Assembly (NCBI RefSeq): GCF_003337245.1
Contig: NZ_QPJE01000003.1
Location: 1-64,000 of the forward strand
Reading direction: 5' to 3'
DNA: 64,000 nucleotides
Origin: Halanaerobium sp. MA284_MarDTE_T2
GTDB lineage: Bacteria > Bacillota > Halanaerobiia > Halanaerobiales > Halanaerobiaceae
A program made the translations under genes and the position numbers. Below, piece after piece: positions 47,254 to 55,690 of this stretch (position 1 is its first letter; the number at the start of each line of letters is the position of its first letter). The notes beneath the pieces were generated by a model. That model did not search any database, was not told the origin of the DNA, and worked only from the letters and a program-made list of their open reading frames with translations.

Positions 47254-47742
47254 ATGGATTCAAATCAAAAAATAATGAATTTAAACAAAGAAACCAGGGA
47301 TATTGATAAACTCGTCCGGGATATTCATAAATATTTAGTGCAGTTTACTAAAAGAAATTTAAAGAAGAACGGATTAACAATGCCGCGTTTTATGGTTCTC
47401 TGGAACATAAAGAAAAACCAGCCGGTTAACATGAGTTTTTTACATGAAAAAATGTATATGGCAAATAGTACTCTTACTGTTATAGTGGATAAATTAGTTG
47501 ATGAAAAATTTGTAAAACGCTATAGGAGTCCTGAAGACAGAAGAGTAGTATTGCTGGAATTAACAGAGAGTGGAGATAAACTTCTCTGTAAAATGCTCTA
47601 TGTACGTCAAAGCTTTCTGGAGAAGGCTTTAAATGATCTGGATTTGCAAGAACAGGATAAAGTAATTGAATCTATTAGTTCTGTTTGTAATAATCTTGAA
47701 AGTTTGTTGAAAAAAGGAGATGATATGGATGAGTATAGCTGA
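47254..47742 (+). CDS. MarR-family transcriptional regulator
   Basis: 162 aa from ATG 47254, 6 nt after GAGGAGTGA. Winged HTH with MSFLHEKMYMANSTLTVIVDKLVDE and the wing RSPEDRRVVLLELTE. Overlaps the downstream MATE gene by 14 bp, so it most likely represses its own operon and releases it on binding an exported compound. Confidence 0.9.
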   Translation: MDSNQKIMNLNKETRDIDKLVRDIHKYLVQFTKRNLKKNGLTMPRFMVLWNIKKNQPVNMSFLHEKMYMANSTLTVIVDKLVDEKFVKRYRSPEDRRVVLLELTESGDKLLCKMLYVRQSFLEKALNDLDLQEQDKVIESISSVCNNLESLLKKGDDMDEYS

Positions 47743-49144
47743 TAACGAAACTCTAGATTTTGAGGACGAAGAAATAATAAATAGCCCAAAATTGGGAAAT
47801 AGAGAGCATATAATAAATGGTCCAATAGCCAGTACTCTTTTTAAACTGGCCTGGCCGGTTATGATTGGTAATACTATGCAGGTTGTATATAATCTTGCTG
47901 ATACATTCTGGTTGGGAAAGCTGGGAGCTGACTCAGTTGCAGCACTTTCTGTTGGTTTTCCTCTTGTTTTTCTTATGATATCCATAGGTGGAGGTATTAC
48001 TGTCGCTGGTACTACGCTGGTAGCTCAGTATATGGGGTCTGATAACCAGAAAATGGCTAATAAAATTACAGGCCAGATTTTTGTTTTTGTAATGACTCTT
48101 TCGCTTGTTTTGGCTGCAATTGGAGTTTTATTCAACAAGAATATTTTGCATTTGATGGGGGCTCCCGCCGGGATATTACCTGATGCATCTTCATACCTAA
48201 CAATTATTTTTGCAGGACTGCCATTTATGTTTTCATTTTTTATATTTTCTGCTCTGCTTAGAGGTTATGGTGATACCAAAACACCAATGAAAATGGTTAT
48301 TTTTTCTGCAATATTGAATATAATTTTGGATCCATTTCTAATTTTTGGAGTCGGATTTATTCCAAATTTAGGTGTTAGAGGAGCGGCTATTGCTACAGTT
48401 TTTTCCAGAGCAGTTGCTGGAGTTATTGGTATCTATATTTTATTTACAGGTAAAAAAGGTTTAGTTCTTTCCTTGGACTCACTTAAGCCAGATTTTAAGG
48501 AAATTAAAAAGATCTTAATTTTGGGTTTACCTTCTGCGGGAGAACAGTCTATTGTGGCTCTGGGTATGACACTTTTAATGAGTATAGTTTCTCAATTTGG
48601 CACAATAGCAGTTGCAGCATATGGGATAGGTTCTCGTATTTTGTCGGTAGTTATGCTTCCTACTAGAGGTTTTGCAACTGCAACTACAACAATGGTTGGA
48701 CAGAATTTAGGAGCAGAACAATCTGACAGGGCTGAAAAAAGTGCCTGGGTTAGTACAGGAATTATATTGTTCTTATTAACACTGCTGGCCTTTTTATTTA
48801 ATTTATTTCCAAAAGCAGTGATTTCTATATTTAATTCAAATCCTGAAGTGATTAAAATAGGAACATCATTTTTACGGATTGTCGGTTTTTCATTTGGTTT
48901 TCTTGGAATTAGATTTATTCTTGGTGGTTCTTTTAGAGGGGCAGGTAATACTGTTATTGCAATGGTTCTGGCAATAATTGCTCTCTGGGGAATACGTCTG
49001 CCATTGGCTCATTATCTTAGCATAAATTTAGGATGGGGAACAAATGGTATCTGGTGGGGAATGTTTTTCTCCAACTTTATCACTTCAATTATTGCTGTTA
49101 TCTGGTTTAAAAAAGGTGGTTGGAAAGAAAAAGCCATTGAATAG
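47729..49144 (+). CDS. MATE-family multidrug efflux transporter
   Basis: 471 aa from ATG 47729, 8 nt after AAAGGAGA. About 12 helices in two related halves; WPVMIGNTMQVVYNLADTFW and GAPAGILPDASSYL in the first, LPSAGEQSI and GQNLGAEQSDRAEKSAW in the second. The acidic N-terminal tail is short. Cation-antiport drug/metabolite export; the substrate cannot be told. Confidence 0.92.
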   Translation: MSIADNETLDFEDEEIINSPKLGNREHIINGPIASTLFKLAWPVMIGNTMQVVYNLADTFWLGKLGADSVAALSVGFPLVFLMISIGGGITVAGTTLVAQYMGSDNQKMANKITGQIFVFVMTLSLVLAAIGVLFNKNILHLMGAPAGILPDASSYLTIIFAGLPFMFSFFIFSALLRGYGDTKTPMKMVIFSAILNIILDPFLIFGVGFIPNLGVRGAAIATVFSRAVAGVIGIYILFTGKKGLVLSLDSLKPDFKEIKKILILGLPSAGEQSIVALGMTLLMSIVSQFGTIAVAAYGIGSRILSVVMLPTRGFATATTTMVGQNLGAEQSDRAEKSAWVSTGIILFLLTLLAFLFNLFPKAVISIFNSNPEVIKIGTSFLRIVGFSFGFLGIRFILGGSFRGAGNTVIAMVLAIIALWGIRLPLAHYLSINLGWGTNGIWWGMFFSNFITSIIAVIWFKKGGWKEKAIE

Positions 49145-49191
49145 CAAAGGTATGATAAAGCTTTTACCAGAGATGATTGAACCGAATAAAG

Positions 49192-49229
49192 AATTAAAGC
49201 ATATTTTCAATTGAAAATATGCTTTAATT
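49192..49229 (+). terminator. 38-bp perfect palindrome, terminator of the MATE operon
   Basis: AATTAAAGCATATTTTCAA is followed directly by its exact complement, then TTATTAG. The stem is strong but the T-run weak. Confidence 0.6.
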
Positions 49230-49591
49230 TATTAGTAATTCTGCAAAGCGCATGATACATCTTTCTTAAATTTGTTTTGTTATTAAACCTATTAGTTTTT
49301 TGTTAGAACATAATATACTTTTTAAATTTTCGATTATGTTTATAATAATAGGGCAGAGGTAATAGGTATAAACGGCTTCTATCTCGATTTTATGATCATA
49401 AATACTATCTTAAAAAGTTTTATAACCAAATTTTAAATTATTTAAAAGGAGAAATCCCTTTTATATTTGTTTATTTTTGTGAGTACAAAAAACTCAAAAG
49501 TTTAAATTTAAAAGAAAATTATAAAAATCACATATTAAAAACACATATTTCAGCTCAAATTTCAGCTCAAAAGTAGACTGAAATAAGAAAA
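49230..49591. other. AT-rich intergenic stretch
   Basis: No convincing gene. One frame stays open for about 70 Lys/Tyr-rich codons (to near 49576) but has no start codon or ribosome site. A tandem pair of TTTCAGCTCAAA units lies at about 49548-49571. Confidence 0.4.
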
Positions 49592-49618
49592 ACCCCCTAG
49601 AAATTAATCCAGGAGGTG
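49592..49618 (-). terminator. Terminator of the exported FMN-binding protein gene
   Basis: CCCCCTAGA...TCCAGGAGG stem (two mismatches) with AAAAA on the plus-strand side, i.e. a T-run for the minus strand. Confidence 0.6.
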
Positions 49619-49642
49619 ATTTTAAATATATATGTTATTGCT

Positions 49643-50197
49643 TTATTCTCCAGCTAAAGGGCCAAGTTCAGCAGCTGTTAATAAAATATTTCTCATTTCA
49701 AAATAGAAAGTATTACATGAAATTGTAGAACCTGAAATTACATCAGTTTCAGGATTAAAAGTAGAATCAAGTGTCATACCATAATATCTGCTTATATACT
49801 CTTCTTTTCTCATTTCTGGATGATGATCATTTGCATCAAGTGGTTTCCACTTTAAGATGCTGGCATCCGGAGCAACTACTGCAATAAAGTCTTCAGGGTG
49901 CTGATAAATAACTGTATTAACCCATGTACCATAACCTAAAAGTTCTCCATCTTTGTAAAGTGGAACAAAAAGATAGCGGTATTCATTTTCATCAGGATAA
50001 ATAATGTCGCCTGCTTTATCAGCATCAACAAGTGTAATTAATTCTTTTACATAATCAGAAGTAGTTCTGTCTGTTGAAAATTCAGCAGCGTTTTCACCAT
50101 CACCAACAATCACCAGATTTGAGTTTTTAGCCATAGCTGAACTAGCTAATCCCAAGATTAAAAATGCTACCATTAAAAAGACTAAGGTTTTCTTCAT
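49643..50197 (-). CDS. Exported FMN-binding-domain-like protein
   Basis: 184 aa from ATG 50197, after GAGGAGG. Signal peptide in residues 1-24 (ends SSAMA). Near the C-terminus DVISGSTISC matches the DxxSGA(T/S) flavinylation motif of NqrC/RnfG-type FMN_bind domains, with Ser for Ala. It could carry covalent FMN outside the cell and pass electrons to a reductase such as the flavoprotein at 334. The rest of the domain is divergent; a simple binding role is also possible. Confidence 0.7.
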   Translation of the reverse strand: MKKTLVFLMVAFLILGLASSAMAKNSNLVIVGDGENAAEFSTDRTTSDYVKELITLVDADKAGDIIYPDENEYRYLFVPLYKDGELLGYGTWVNTVIYQHPEDFIAVVAPDASILKWKPLDANDHHPEMRKEEYISRYYGMTLDSTFNPETDVISGSTISCNTFYFEMRNILLTAAELGPLAGE

Positions 50198-50480
50198 GAT
50201 AAATCTCCTCCTCTTAATATATATTGTTATATTTCTCACACATTAATTATATTATACAGATATAAAATTAAAATGTCAATATCAATTTTACAAAAGGACT
50301 TTCCCCATTTTTTAATTTTAAAAATAAATTTGGAAAACCTCTATCAATTTATTTATTTCACTTTATTTTTTTAGGATATCTCATTATACTGAAAATAAAA
50401 ATAAGATTTTATTTCAAAAAGCTAAATAAATTTTTTAATATAAATAATAACAATTAAATATCCTTTTATCATTCAAAAAA

Positions 50481-50544
50481 CCTGAATTACAGGAAAAGCT
50501 TGGGGCATAAATTATCTTATTAAATTAAGATAGTGCCGAAAGGC
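50481..50544. repeat. Degenerate copy of the tRNA-Leu(GAG) 3' flank
   Basis: CCTGAATTAC...ATAGTGCCGA parallels 53866-53927, which covers the tRNA-Leu(GAG) 3' end and its terminator, at roughly 80% identity with small gaps. Only about ten bases of the tRNA are kept and the terminator has lost one arm. Together with the tRNA at 53.9 kb it brackets the second ECF transporter. Upstream, 50198-50480 contains a GGACTTTCCCCATTTTTT string also found at 53528 but no gene. Confidence 0.55.
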
Positions 50545-50618
50545 ATTTTTTCTGTTTTTATAAAAACAATTTGTAATTAAAGAAGGATTTTTAAAAGATT
50601 TAGGGAAAAATAATATAT

Positions 50619-50641
50619 AACACGAAAAAAAAATTCGTGTT
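50619..50641. promoter_or_regulatory. Inverted repeat just before the second cbiM/nikM
   Basis: AACACGAA (50619-50626), seven A residues, TTCGTGTT (50634-50641), ending about 10 nt before the AAAGGAGG ribosome site. A candidate operator for a metal-responsive repressor or an RNA hairpin. No cobalamin riboswitch precedes this transporter. Confidence 0.45.
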
Positions 50642-50665
50642 ACTAAAAAGGAGGTAAGATAATTT

Positions 50666-51313
50666 ATGCATATACCTGACGGTTTTTTAGATTTAAAAAC
50701 CTGTGTAACTACATATCTTTTATCTGGTGCAGCTTTAAGTTATGGAATAAATAAATTAAAAAATAATTTTTCTGAAAAAAATATCCCTATTTTAGGAATT
50801 TTGGGAGCCTTTATTTTTGCAGCACAAATGATTAATATTCCAATTGGATTTGGAACTTCCGGGCATCTTATGGGTGGTGTACTGGCTATGTTGGTTTTAG
50901 GTCCCTGGTCAGCAAGTTTAATTATAACTTCAATTTTGGTTATTCAGTCTGTTTTTTTTATGGATGGAGGGATTCTGGCTCTGGGAGCAAATGTTTTAAA
51001 TATGGCTTTAATTCAAGTATGGGCTGGTTATTTTATTTATAACTTTTTAACTAAGATTAACTTTTCTGATAAATTAAGAATTGTTATAACTGGTTTATCT
51101 GCGACAGTTATTTCAGCAGTGTTTACAGCATTGGAATTATCTTTTTCTAATATAGTTAATTTAAACTTCATATTGGCAGCTATGGTTGGCTGGCACACAA
51201 TTATTGGTTTAATGGAAGGTATAATTACAATGCTTGTACTTTCCTATCTCAAAAAAACAGTTTCAACACAATTTGAATTGGCATATCAAAAGGAAGGAGT
51301 TAAGGATGCTTAA
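50666..51313 (+). CDS. ECF metal transporter substrate-binding subunit, NikM/CbiM type
   Basis: 215 aa. It starts directly with MHIPDGFLD, with no signal peptide; the Met-His-Ile-Pro-Asp form is common in NikM and CbiM proteins. Six to seven helices; GTSGHLMGGVLAMLVLGPW and DGGILALGAN match the family. With a PDGLE-type partner next to it, nickel is the more likely ion, though cobalt cannot be ruled out. Confidence 0.88.
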   Translation: MHIPDGFLDLKTCVTTYLLSGAALSYGINKLKNNFSEKNIPILGILGAFIFAAQMINIPIGFGTSGHLMGGVLAMLVLGPWSASLIITSILVIQSVFFMDGGILALGANVLNMALIQVWAGYFIYNFLTKINFSDKLRIVITGLSATVISAVFTALELSFSNIVNLNFILAAMVGWHTIIGLMEGIITMLVLSYLKKTVSTQFELAYQKEGVKDA

Positions 51314-51584
51314 AGTAAATAAATATATTTATCTCATAATAGCATTTATTGCTTTTTTGGCATTTTTAAATCCTATTTTAAGTTCTTCTTTGCCGGATGG
51401 ACTGGAAAAAGTGGCTGAGACTAAAAATTTTATAAATAAAGCCCAGGACAGTTTTTCTATTTTTGAAGATTATTCACTTCCAATCAATAATGAACTATTA
51501 AGTAGAGGAGCTGCCGGTTTATTGGGAGCTATTATCCTATATTTATTATTATTAAAAATAGGGAAAATACTATCTAAAAATTAA
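51306..51584 (+). CDS. PDGLE-domain auxiliary subunit (NikN/CbiN-like)
   Basis: 92 aa from ATG 51306 after AAGGAAGGAG, overlapping the upstream gene by 8 bp. Helix at about 7-27, the LPDGLEKVAE motif just after it, and a C-terminal helix (about 65-85). PDGLE proteins replace CbiN in many nickel ECF importers. Confidence 0.85.
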   Translation: MLKVNKYIYLIIAFIAFLAFLNPILSSSLPDGLEKVAETKNFINKAQDSFSIFEDYSLPINNELLSRGAAGLLGAIILYLLLLKIGKILSKN

Positions 51585-51629
51585 TCAATTTTAAATATGA
51601 CTAAATATAATAGGTAAGGAGAACGTATT

Positions 51630-52292
51630 TTGAAGAATACAGCAGGAGGTAAATTAATAGTTTATTTAATCGGTATTATTACAATTTTAATTGTAAAATC
51701 TATTTCTTTACATTTAGTTATGTTCATTTTTTTTCTATTTGTAGATATATACCTGAATTTATTGGGAAAATTAAAGAAGTTGTTTTTAGTTTTTTTACCA
51801 TTTTTAATAACCGCTTCTTTACTTGTTTGGCTTCAAAGTGAGAAAAACTGGGTTTTAGTATCTAGATTAATAAATATAATCTTATGGAATGTATTAATCT
51901 TTAAAGATTTTGCAGAGCAGGATTTAAAAGATGGGCTTGCCCAACTGCATTTTCCAAATTTGATAATTTTAACGATTTTTTTTATTCTAAGATATTTTAG
52001 AGTTATAAAAGAAGAAATCAATAGATTAATAAGAGCTAGAAAATTGAGGGGAGCCGAAATCAAAAATAAATTTTTTAATATTAAGGAATATATAATTTTA
52101 GCTCAGATTATAGGCAGCAGTTTAGATAGGTCTCTAAAAAGAAGTGACCGCATTTACAAAGCGATGCAGCTCAGAGGACTAAAAAGTGCAACTTTTGTAA
52201 AAAGTAAACAAAAATTAATTATCAGCTGGCAGCCAATATTTCTGACGCTGTTTATTTCAGCTTTGATCATTTTATTAGATAGAGGATGGTAA
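51630..52292 (+). CDS. ECF metal transporter transmembrane (T) subunit
   Basis: 220 aa, TTG start after AAGGAGAA. Four or five helices and the coupling segment RSDRIYKAMQLRGLKSA near residue 175, equivalent to the CbiQ ARG motif. It is shorter than the first CbiQ in this window (260 aa). Confidence 0.85.
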   Translation: MKNTAGGKLIVYLIGIITILIVKSISLHLVMFIFFLFVDIYLNLLGKLKKLFLVFLPFLITASLLVWLQSEKNWVLVSRLINIILWNVLIFKDFAEQDLKDGLAQLHFPNLIILTIFFILRYFRVIKEEINRLIRARKLRGAEIKNKFFNIKEYIILAQIIGSSLDRSLKRSDRIYKAMQLRGLKSATFVKSKQKLIISWQPIFLTLFISALIILLDRGW

Positions 52293-52294
52293 TA

Positions 52295-53125
52295 ATGGTA
52301 AAATCGTTTAAAACAATTTTGAAGGTTGAAAATCTTAATTTCAGTTATCCTGAAAGTAAAAAAAATGTTTTAAAAAATATATCTTTTGAAATTTTACCAA
52401 ATAAAAAAGTTGTATTACTTGGTCCTAATGGTGCCGGTAAAACAACTTTAATGCACAATATTTTAAAAATTAATGAACCTCAAAATGGAAAAATATATTT
52501 TAAAGATAATTTATTAAATTACTATGAAGAGGATGAATTAAGACAGTCCATTTCTTATGTCTTTCAAAATCCTGATGACCAGATTTTTGCCTCTACAGTA
52601 CAAGATGATATATTGTTTGGGCCAGAGCAATTTTCTTTTCCAGAATATTTACAGAAAAAACGATTTAATCGAGTTATAGAACTGCTTGCTATAAAAAATA
52701 TTCTCGAGAGAAATCCACACAACTTAAGTTATGGAGAAAAAAGAAAAGTGGCTTTAGCAGGAGTTTTAATTTTAGAACCTGATTTAATTTTATTTGATGA
52801 ACCTCTAGCATTTTTGGATCCTCCTACCCAGCAGCTTTTTATAAATGTCTTAAATCAAATTTCAGCTAATGGTAAATCAATTATTATAGCTACCCATGAT
52901 CTCAATTTTGCTGCTGAATGGGGAGAAAAATTTTTACTGCTCAATAAAACTGGAGAATTAACAGTCAGAGAAAATAAAAATTTCTTTCGTTCCGGTGTCG
53001 AAAATCTGGGAAATAGCTTAACAAACAGCAGTAAAATATTTAAAGGATTTGCAGCAAAAAATGATTTGCCGGTAACGATTAAGGAAAGCAGAGATTATTT
53101 AAAGAATACTATTAGACTAAAATGA
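52295..53125 (+). CDS. ECF metal transporter ATP-binding subunit
   Basis: 276 aa from ATG 52295, 8 nt after AGAGGA. Walker A GPNGAGKTT, Q-loop VFQNPDDQIFAS, signature LSYGEKRK, Walker B LILFDEPLAFLDPP and ATHD switch. Closes the second metal transporter. Confidence 0.92.
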   Translation: MVKSFKTILKVENLNFSYPESKKNVLKNISFEILPNKKVVLLGPNGAGKTTLMHNILKINEPQNGKIYFKDNLLNYYEEDELRQSISYVFQNPDDQIFASTVQDDILFGPEQFSFPEYLQKKRFNRVIELLAIKNILERNPHNLSYGEKRKVALAGVLILEPDLILFDEPLAFLDPPTQQLFINVLNQISANGKSIIIATHDLNFAAEWGEKFLLLNKTGELTVRENKNFFRSGVENLGNSLTNSSKIFKGFAAKNDLPVTIKESRDYLKNTIRLK

Positions 53126-53220
53126 GCTGGTAGAGAGATTGAATAATAAAAATTTATATTCTCGTTTACCATGTAAAATTCTTCTAAATTCAATTATTTT
53201 ATGGAGATAATTGATTATAT

Positions 53221-53607
53221 TTGAGAAAGTTATTTTGTAACAGCTTCATCAGTAAAAAGGTAATCGATAAAAATAAAACAGACAAAGTTAGAGATATTAT
53301 AAATTTTGAGATTGTATATAATGATAGTCAAGAAGTAATTAGAGCTCTTATAAATGAAGGGCAGATACTGCAGTTGAAAATGAAGCTGATAGAAAGCAGT
53401 TGAATATATTGATATATACTGATGATTTTAAAATAAATTTTGAAGTTGTATCTGAAAATAAGTATTTAATTAAAACTGATGCTTATTGGAACTTGAATGA
53501 TGCAGGTTACTGAAAATATTAGTTTACTGGACTTTCCCCATTTTTTATATACTGCTGCAAAAAGGGGAGATGCAGGAATATTGAAATTTTTAGTCAATGA
53601 ATCTTAA
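53221..53607 (+). pseudogene. Decayed ankyrin-repeat-like coding remnant
   Basis: One frame reads VYNDSQEVIRALINEG before a stop; a later piece reads GLSPFF, then after a one-base shift TAAKRGDAGILKFLVNES and stop. These look like ankyrin helices (G.TPL..AA..G...I...L). Stops and frameshifts break the region. Part of it (53528-53567) also resembles, inverted, the end of the repeat at 53750-53789, so a short mobile element is an alternative reading. Confidence 0.35.
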
Positions 53608-53619
53608 CGAAATGAAGGA

Positions 53620-53789
53620 AGAAATAGGGTTGAACTACAGGATGGAGTGAGCTAATCATGAGTCAGGAGGACTCATTGATTAGTGTGCCCTATTTCACAC
53701 CCGAATTGAGTTTTAGATAAATCTAAAAATTTCGTTGATGACTAAAGCCCTCTTTTTGCAGCTTGAAAATAAATTTTGGGGAAACTCCT
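53620..53789. repeat. Structured repeat; right part identical to window positions 1-94
   Basis: Outer inverted repeat GAAATAGGG/CCCTATTTC (53620-53628, 53685-53693) encloses an inner hairpin CTAATCATGAGTC...GACTCATTGATTAG. After it come the 94 bases shared with the window start, including the TTTTAGAT/ATCTAAAA hairpin. It may be the end of an insertion sequence, a MITE, or a non-coding RNA carried by a mobile element. No transposase is attached. Confidence 0.6.
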
Positions 53790-53847
53790 GTTAGTTTATC
53801 CTTGACAATTAATTTTATTGAATAAATTCAGCTAAAAATATATAAAT

Positions 53848-53892
53848 CAAAAAACCCCCAAGAAACCTGTATTACCAGGGAAAACTTGGGGG
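53848..53892 (-). terminator. tRNA-Leu(GAG) terminator
   Basis: CCCCCAAG (53855-53862) and CTTGGGGG (53885-53892) form an 8-bp stem; on the minus strand a run of T residues follows. Confidence 0.85.
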
Positions 53893-53915
53893 TAAATTAA
53901 TTTATTAAATAAAGA

Positions 53916-54002
53916 TGGTGCCGAGGGCGGGACTCGAACCCGCACAGGCAAAAGCCCACAGCGCCCTCAACGCTGCGCGTCTGCCAGTTCCGCCACCTCG
54001 GC
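53916..54002 (-). tRNA. tRNA-Leu (anticodon GAG)
   Basis: Reading the minus strand: acceptor GCCGAGG/CCTCGGC, anticodon stem CAGCG/CGCTG with loop TTGAGGG, long variable arm, T-arm GGGTTCGAGTCCC, encoded CCA. Single gene with its own promoter and terminator. Confidence 0.95.
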
Positions 54003-54015
54003 GTCACATTTATAA

Positions 54016-54043
54016 ATTATACCATATAATCAATTTTTGTCAA
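54016..54043 (-). promoter_or_regulatory. tRNA-Leu(GAG) promoter
   Basis: Minus strand TTGACA (54043-54038), 16-bp spacer, TATAAT (54021-54016), a short distance before the tRNA 5' end. Confidence 0.65.
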
Positions 54044-54142
54044 TAATTTTTAAGAAATTAGTACAAAATATTTATTTATGCAGGAATTTGTTATTATTAT
54101 CGCGAATATTTAATTTAGCGAAGGCTGAGGAGGTATTTTAGA

Positions 54143-54973
54143 GTGGCTGAGTTAAATAATGAAACTAAAAAAAATACGGAAGCAGATAATGGTAATAAAG
54201 CAACGAATAATAAAAATTCAAAAAACAGATGGGTCTGGGTAATTTTATTAGCGCTTCTTTTATTATTTGCTGGAACAGCTGGATATTATCTGAAGACTGG
54301 AGATCTTCCAGAACTGGTAGGTTTAAATGATTCAAATTTTGAACAGAATTTAAATATTTTGTTTGTAGGTCTGGATGATGAAGAAAGTGTTGCCAGAGGT
54401 ACAGTTGAAGCTGATTCTATTATGATTGTAAGCTTGAGGCCGTCAGAAAATAAATTAATTATTGAACCTTTAAAAAGCAGTATAAAATATAATGGCAAAA
54501 AATTAAGCCAAAATTATGGTGATAATTTTGGCGATATTGTAGAAGAAATTAGAGGAGAAAAAATAGATTACCATGTTTATATTGATTATAAAGCTTTCGA
54601 AAAAGTAATTGATGAACTGGGTGGAATAAAAATTAATTTAGAAGAATCCCTCCGAATTCCAGATTTGGGACTTAATTTAAAAAAAGGAAATAATTTGTTA
54701 TCTGGTAAAGAAGCTTTGAATTATGTAAGATGGTATAACTATGACAGTAATAATGGGGATAGACTTATGAGGCAAAAGAAAGTCATAGATGCGGTAATTG
54801 CCAAGGTATTAGATGGTGATTTATTTTTTAATATAAAAGATTTTTATACTGCGATAGTAAATACATATCAATCAGTTGATACAGATATGGGACCAGCACT
54901 TGTGGCTGATATATATAATTATATGAAGAAAAATAAGGATCTGGAAATGATTTTTAACTTACCTGGAGAATAA
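54143..54973 (+). CDS. LytR-CpsA-Psr (LCP) family protein
   Basis: 276 aa, GTG start after GAGGAGG. Charged cytosolic tail (1-28), one membrane helix (about 30-49), then the LCP domain: NILFVGLDDEE, VEADSIMIVSL, DELGGIKINL, and NYVRWYN near residue 205. LCP enzymes join undecaprenyl-linked polymers to peptidoglycan or other acceptors. The first half of the domain is shorter than usual and the DTRxP-type Arg region reads EPLKSS, so activity is uncertain. Confidence 0.82.
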   Translation: MAELNNETKKNTEADNGNKATNNKNSKNRWVWVILLALLLLFAGTAGYYLKTGDLPELVGLNDSNFEQNLNILFVGLDDEESVARGTVEADSIMIVSLRPSENKLIIEPLKSSIKYNGKKLSQNYGDNFGDIVEEIRGEKIDYHVYIDYKAFEKVIDELGGIKINLEESLRIPDLGLNLKKGNNLLSGKEALNYVRWYNYDSNNGDRLMRQKKVIDAVIAKVLDGDLFFNIKDFYTAIVNTYQSVDTDMGPALVADIYNYMKKNKDLEMIFNLPGE

Positions 54974-55067
54974 ATAAAAATTTATTATTTGGACTTGAAT
55001 TTCAAAGTATTTTGTAGTATTTTTAATATAATAGAGTTTTATTCTTTCTTAAGGCATTTTTCCTTTT

Positions 55068-55096
55068 TTGACTTAGACTGCATCATTGTGTATACT
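55068..55096 (+). promoter_or_regulatory. tRNA operon promoter
   Basis: TTGACT 55068-55073, 17-bp spacer, TATACT 55091-55096, about 48 bp before the first tRNA. Confidence 0.65.
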
Positions 55097-55143
55097 AGTT
55101 ATTGCTGACACAACAAAGGGCTGCTAATTAAGCAGCTGAAAAA

Positions 55144-55219
55144 GGGCGAATAGCTCAGCTGGGAGAGCACCTGCCTTACAAGCAGGGGGTCACAGGTTCG
55201 AGCCCTGTTTCGCCCACCA
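55144..55219 (+). tRNA. tRNA-Val (anticodon TAC)
   Basis: Acceptor GGGCGAA/TTCGCCC, anticodon loop CTTACAA, CCA encoded. First of a seven-gene operon. Confidence 0.96.
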
Positions 55220-55222
55220 TTA

Positions 55223-55299
55223 GGAGGTGTAGCGTAGCGGTTTAACGCGCCGGCCTGTCAAGCCGGAGATCGCGGGTTCAAATCCCGTCTCCTCCGCCA
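55223..55299 (+). tRNA. tRNA-Asp (anticodon GTC)
   Basis: Anticodon stem CCGGC/GCCGG with loop CTGTCAA; T-arm GCGGGTTCAAATCCCGT; CCA encoded. One U-U mismatch in the acceptor stem. Confidence 0.95.
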
Positions 55300-55304
55300 T
55301 TTTT

Positions 55305-55380
55305 GGTGAGATAGCTCAGTCGGTAGAGCAGTGGATTGAAAATCCACGTGTCGACAGTTCGATTCTGTCTCTCACCACCA
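55305..55380 (+). tRNA. tRNA-Phe (anticodon GAA)
   Basis: Acceptor GGTGAGA/TCTCACC, anticodon loop TTGAAAA, CCA encoded. Confidence 0.96.
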
Positions 55381-55390
55381 TGTTTTTTTT

Positions 55391-55465
55391 GCGGGAATAG
55401 CTCAGTGGTAGAGCATCACGTTGCCAACGTGAGGGTCGCGAGTTCAAATCTCGTTTCCCGCTCCA
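55391..55465 (+). tRNA. tRNA-Gly (anticodon GCC)
   Basis: Acceptor GCGGGAA/TTCCCGC, anticodon stem CACGT/ACGTG with loop TGCCA region giving GCC, CCA encoded. Confidence 0.95.
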
Positions 55466-55477
55466 TTTGGTCATTAT

Positions 55478-55552
55478 GGCGGCATAGCCAAGTGGTAAGG
55501 CAGAGGACTGCAAATCCTTTATTCGACGGTTCAAATCCGTCTGCCGCCTCCA
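55478..55552 (+). tRNA. tRNA-Cys (anticodon GCA)
   Basis: Acceptor GGCGGCA/TGCCGCC, anticodon stem AGGA/TCCT with loop CTGCAAA, CCA encoded. Confidence 0.96.
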
Positions 55553-55584
55553 AAAAAAGATTTAAAAAATTGCCAGTGAAATCT

Positions 55585-55673
55585 GCCGGGGTGGCGGAAT
55601 TGGCAGACGCATCGGACTTAAAATCCGGTGGGTATTTTTACCCGTGTCGGTTCGAGCCCGACCCCCGGCACCA
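55585..55673 (+). tRNA. tRNA-Leu (anticodon TAA)
   Basis: Acceptor GCCGGGG/CCCCGGC, anticodon loop CTTAAAA, long variable arm GGGTATTTTTACCC, CCA encoded. A decayed copy of its 3' two-thirds is found at 56144. Confidence 0.96.
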
Positions 55674-55690
55674 CTTTTTGAAATTGAAAT

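Noticed and set aside
50466-50665. A NiCo or cobalamin riboswitch before the second metal transporter
   Set aside because: Neither the B12 box nor the NiCo core motifs appear; the segment is explained by the tRNA-flank copy and an inverted repeat.
53528-53789. A 262-bp MITE with terminal inverted repeats GGACTTTCCCCA / TGGGGAAACTCC
   Set aside because: The inverted similarity is real but imperfect (one gap, about 30 of 37 bases), and the left end also reads as an ankyrin-like peptide. No target-site duplication was found. Kept only as an alternative.
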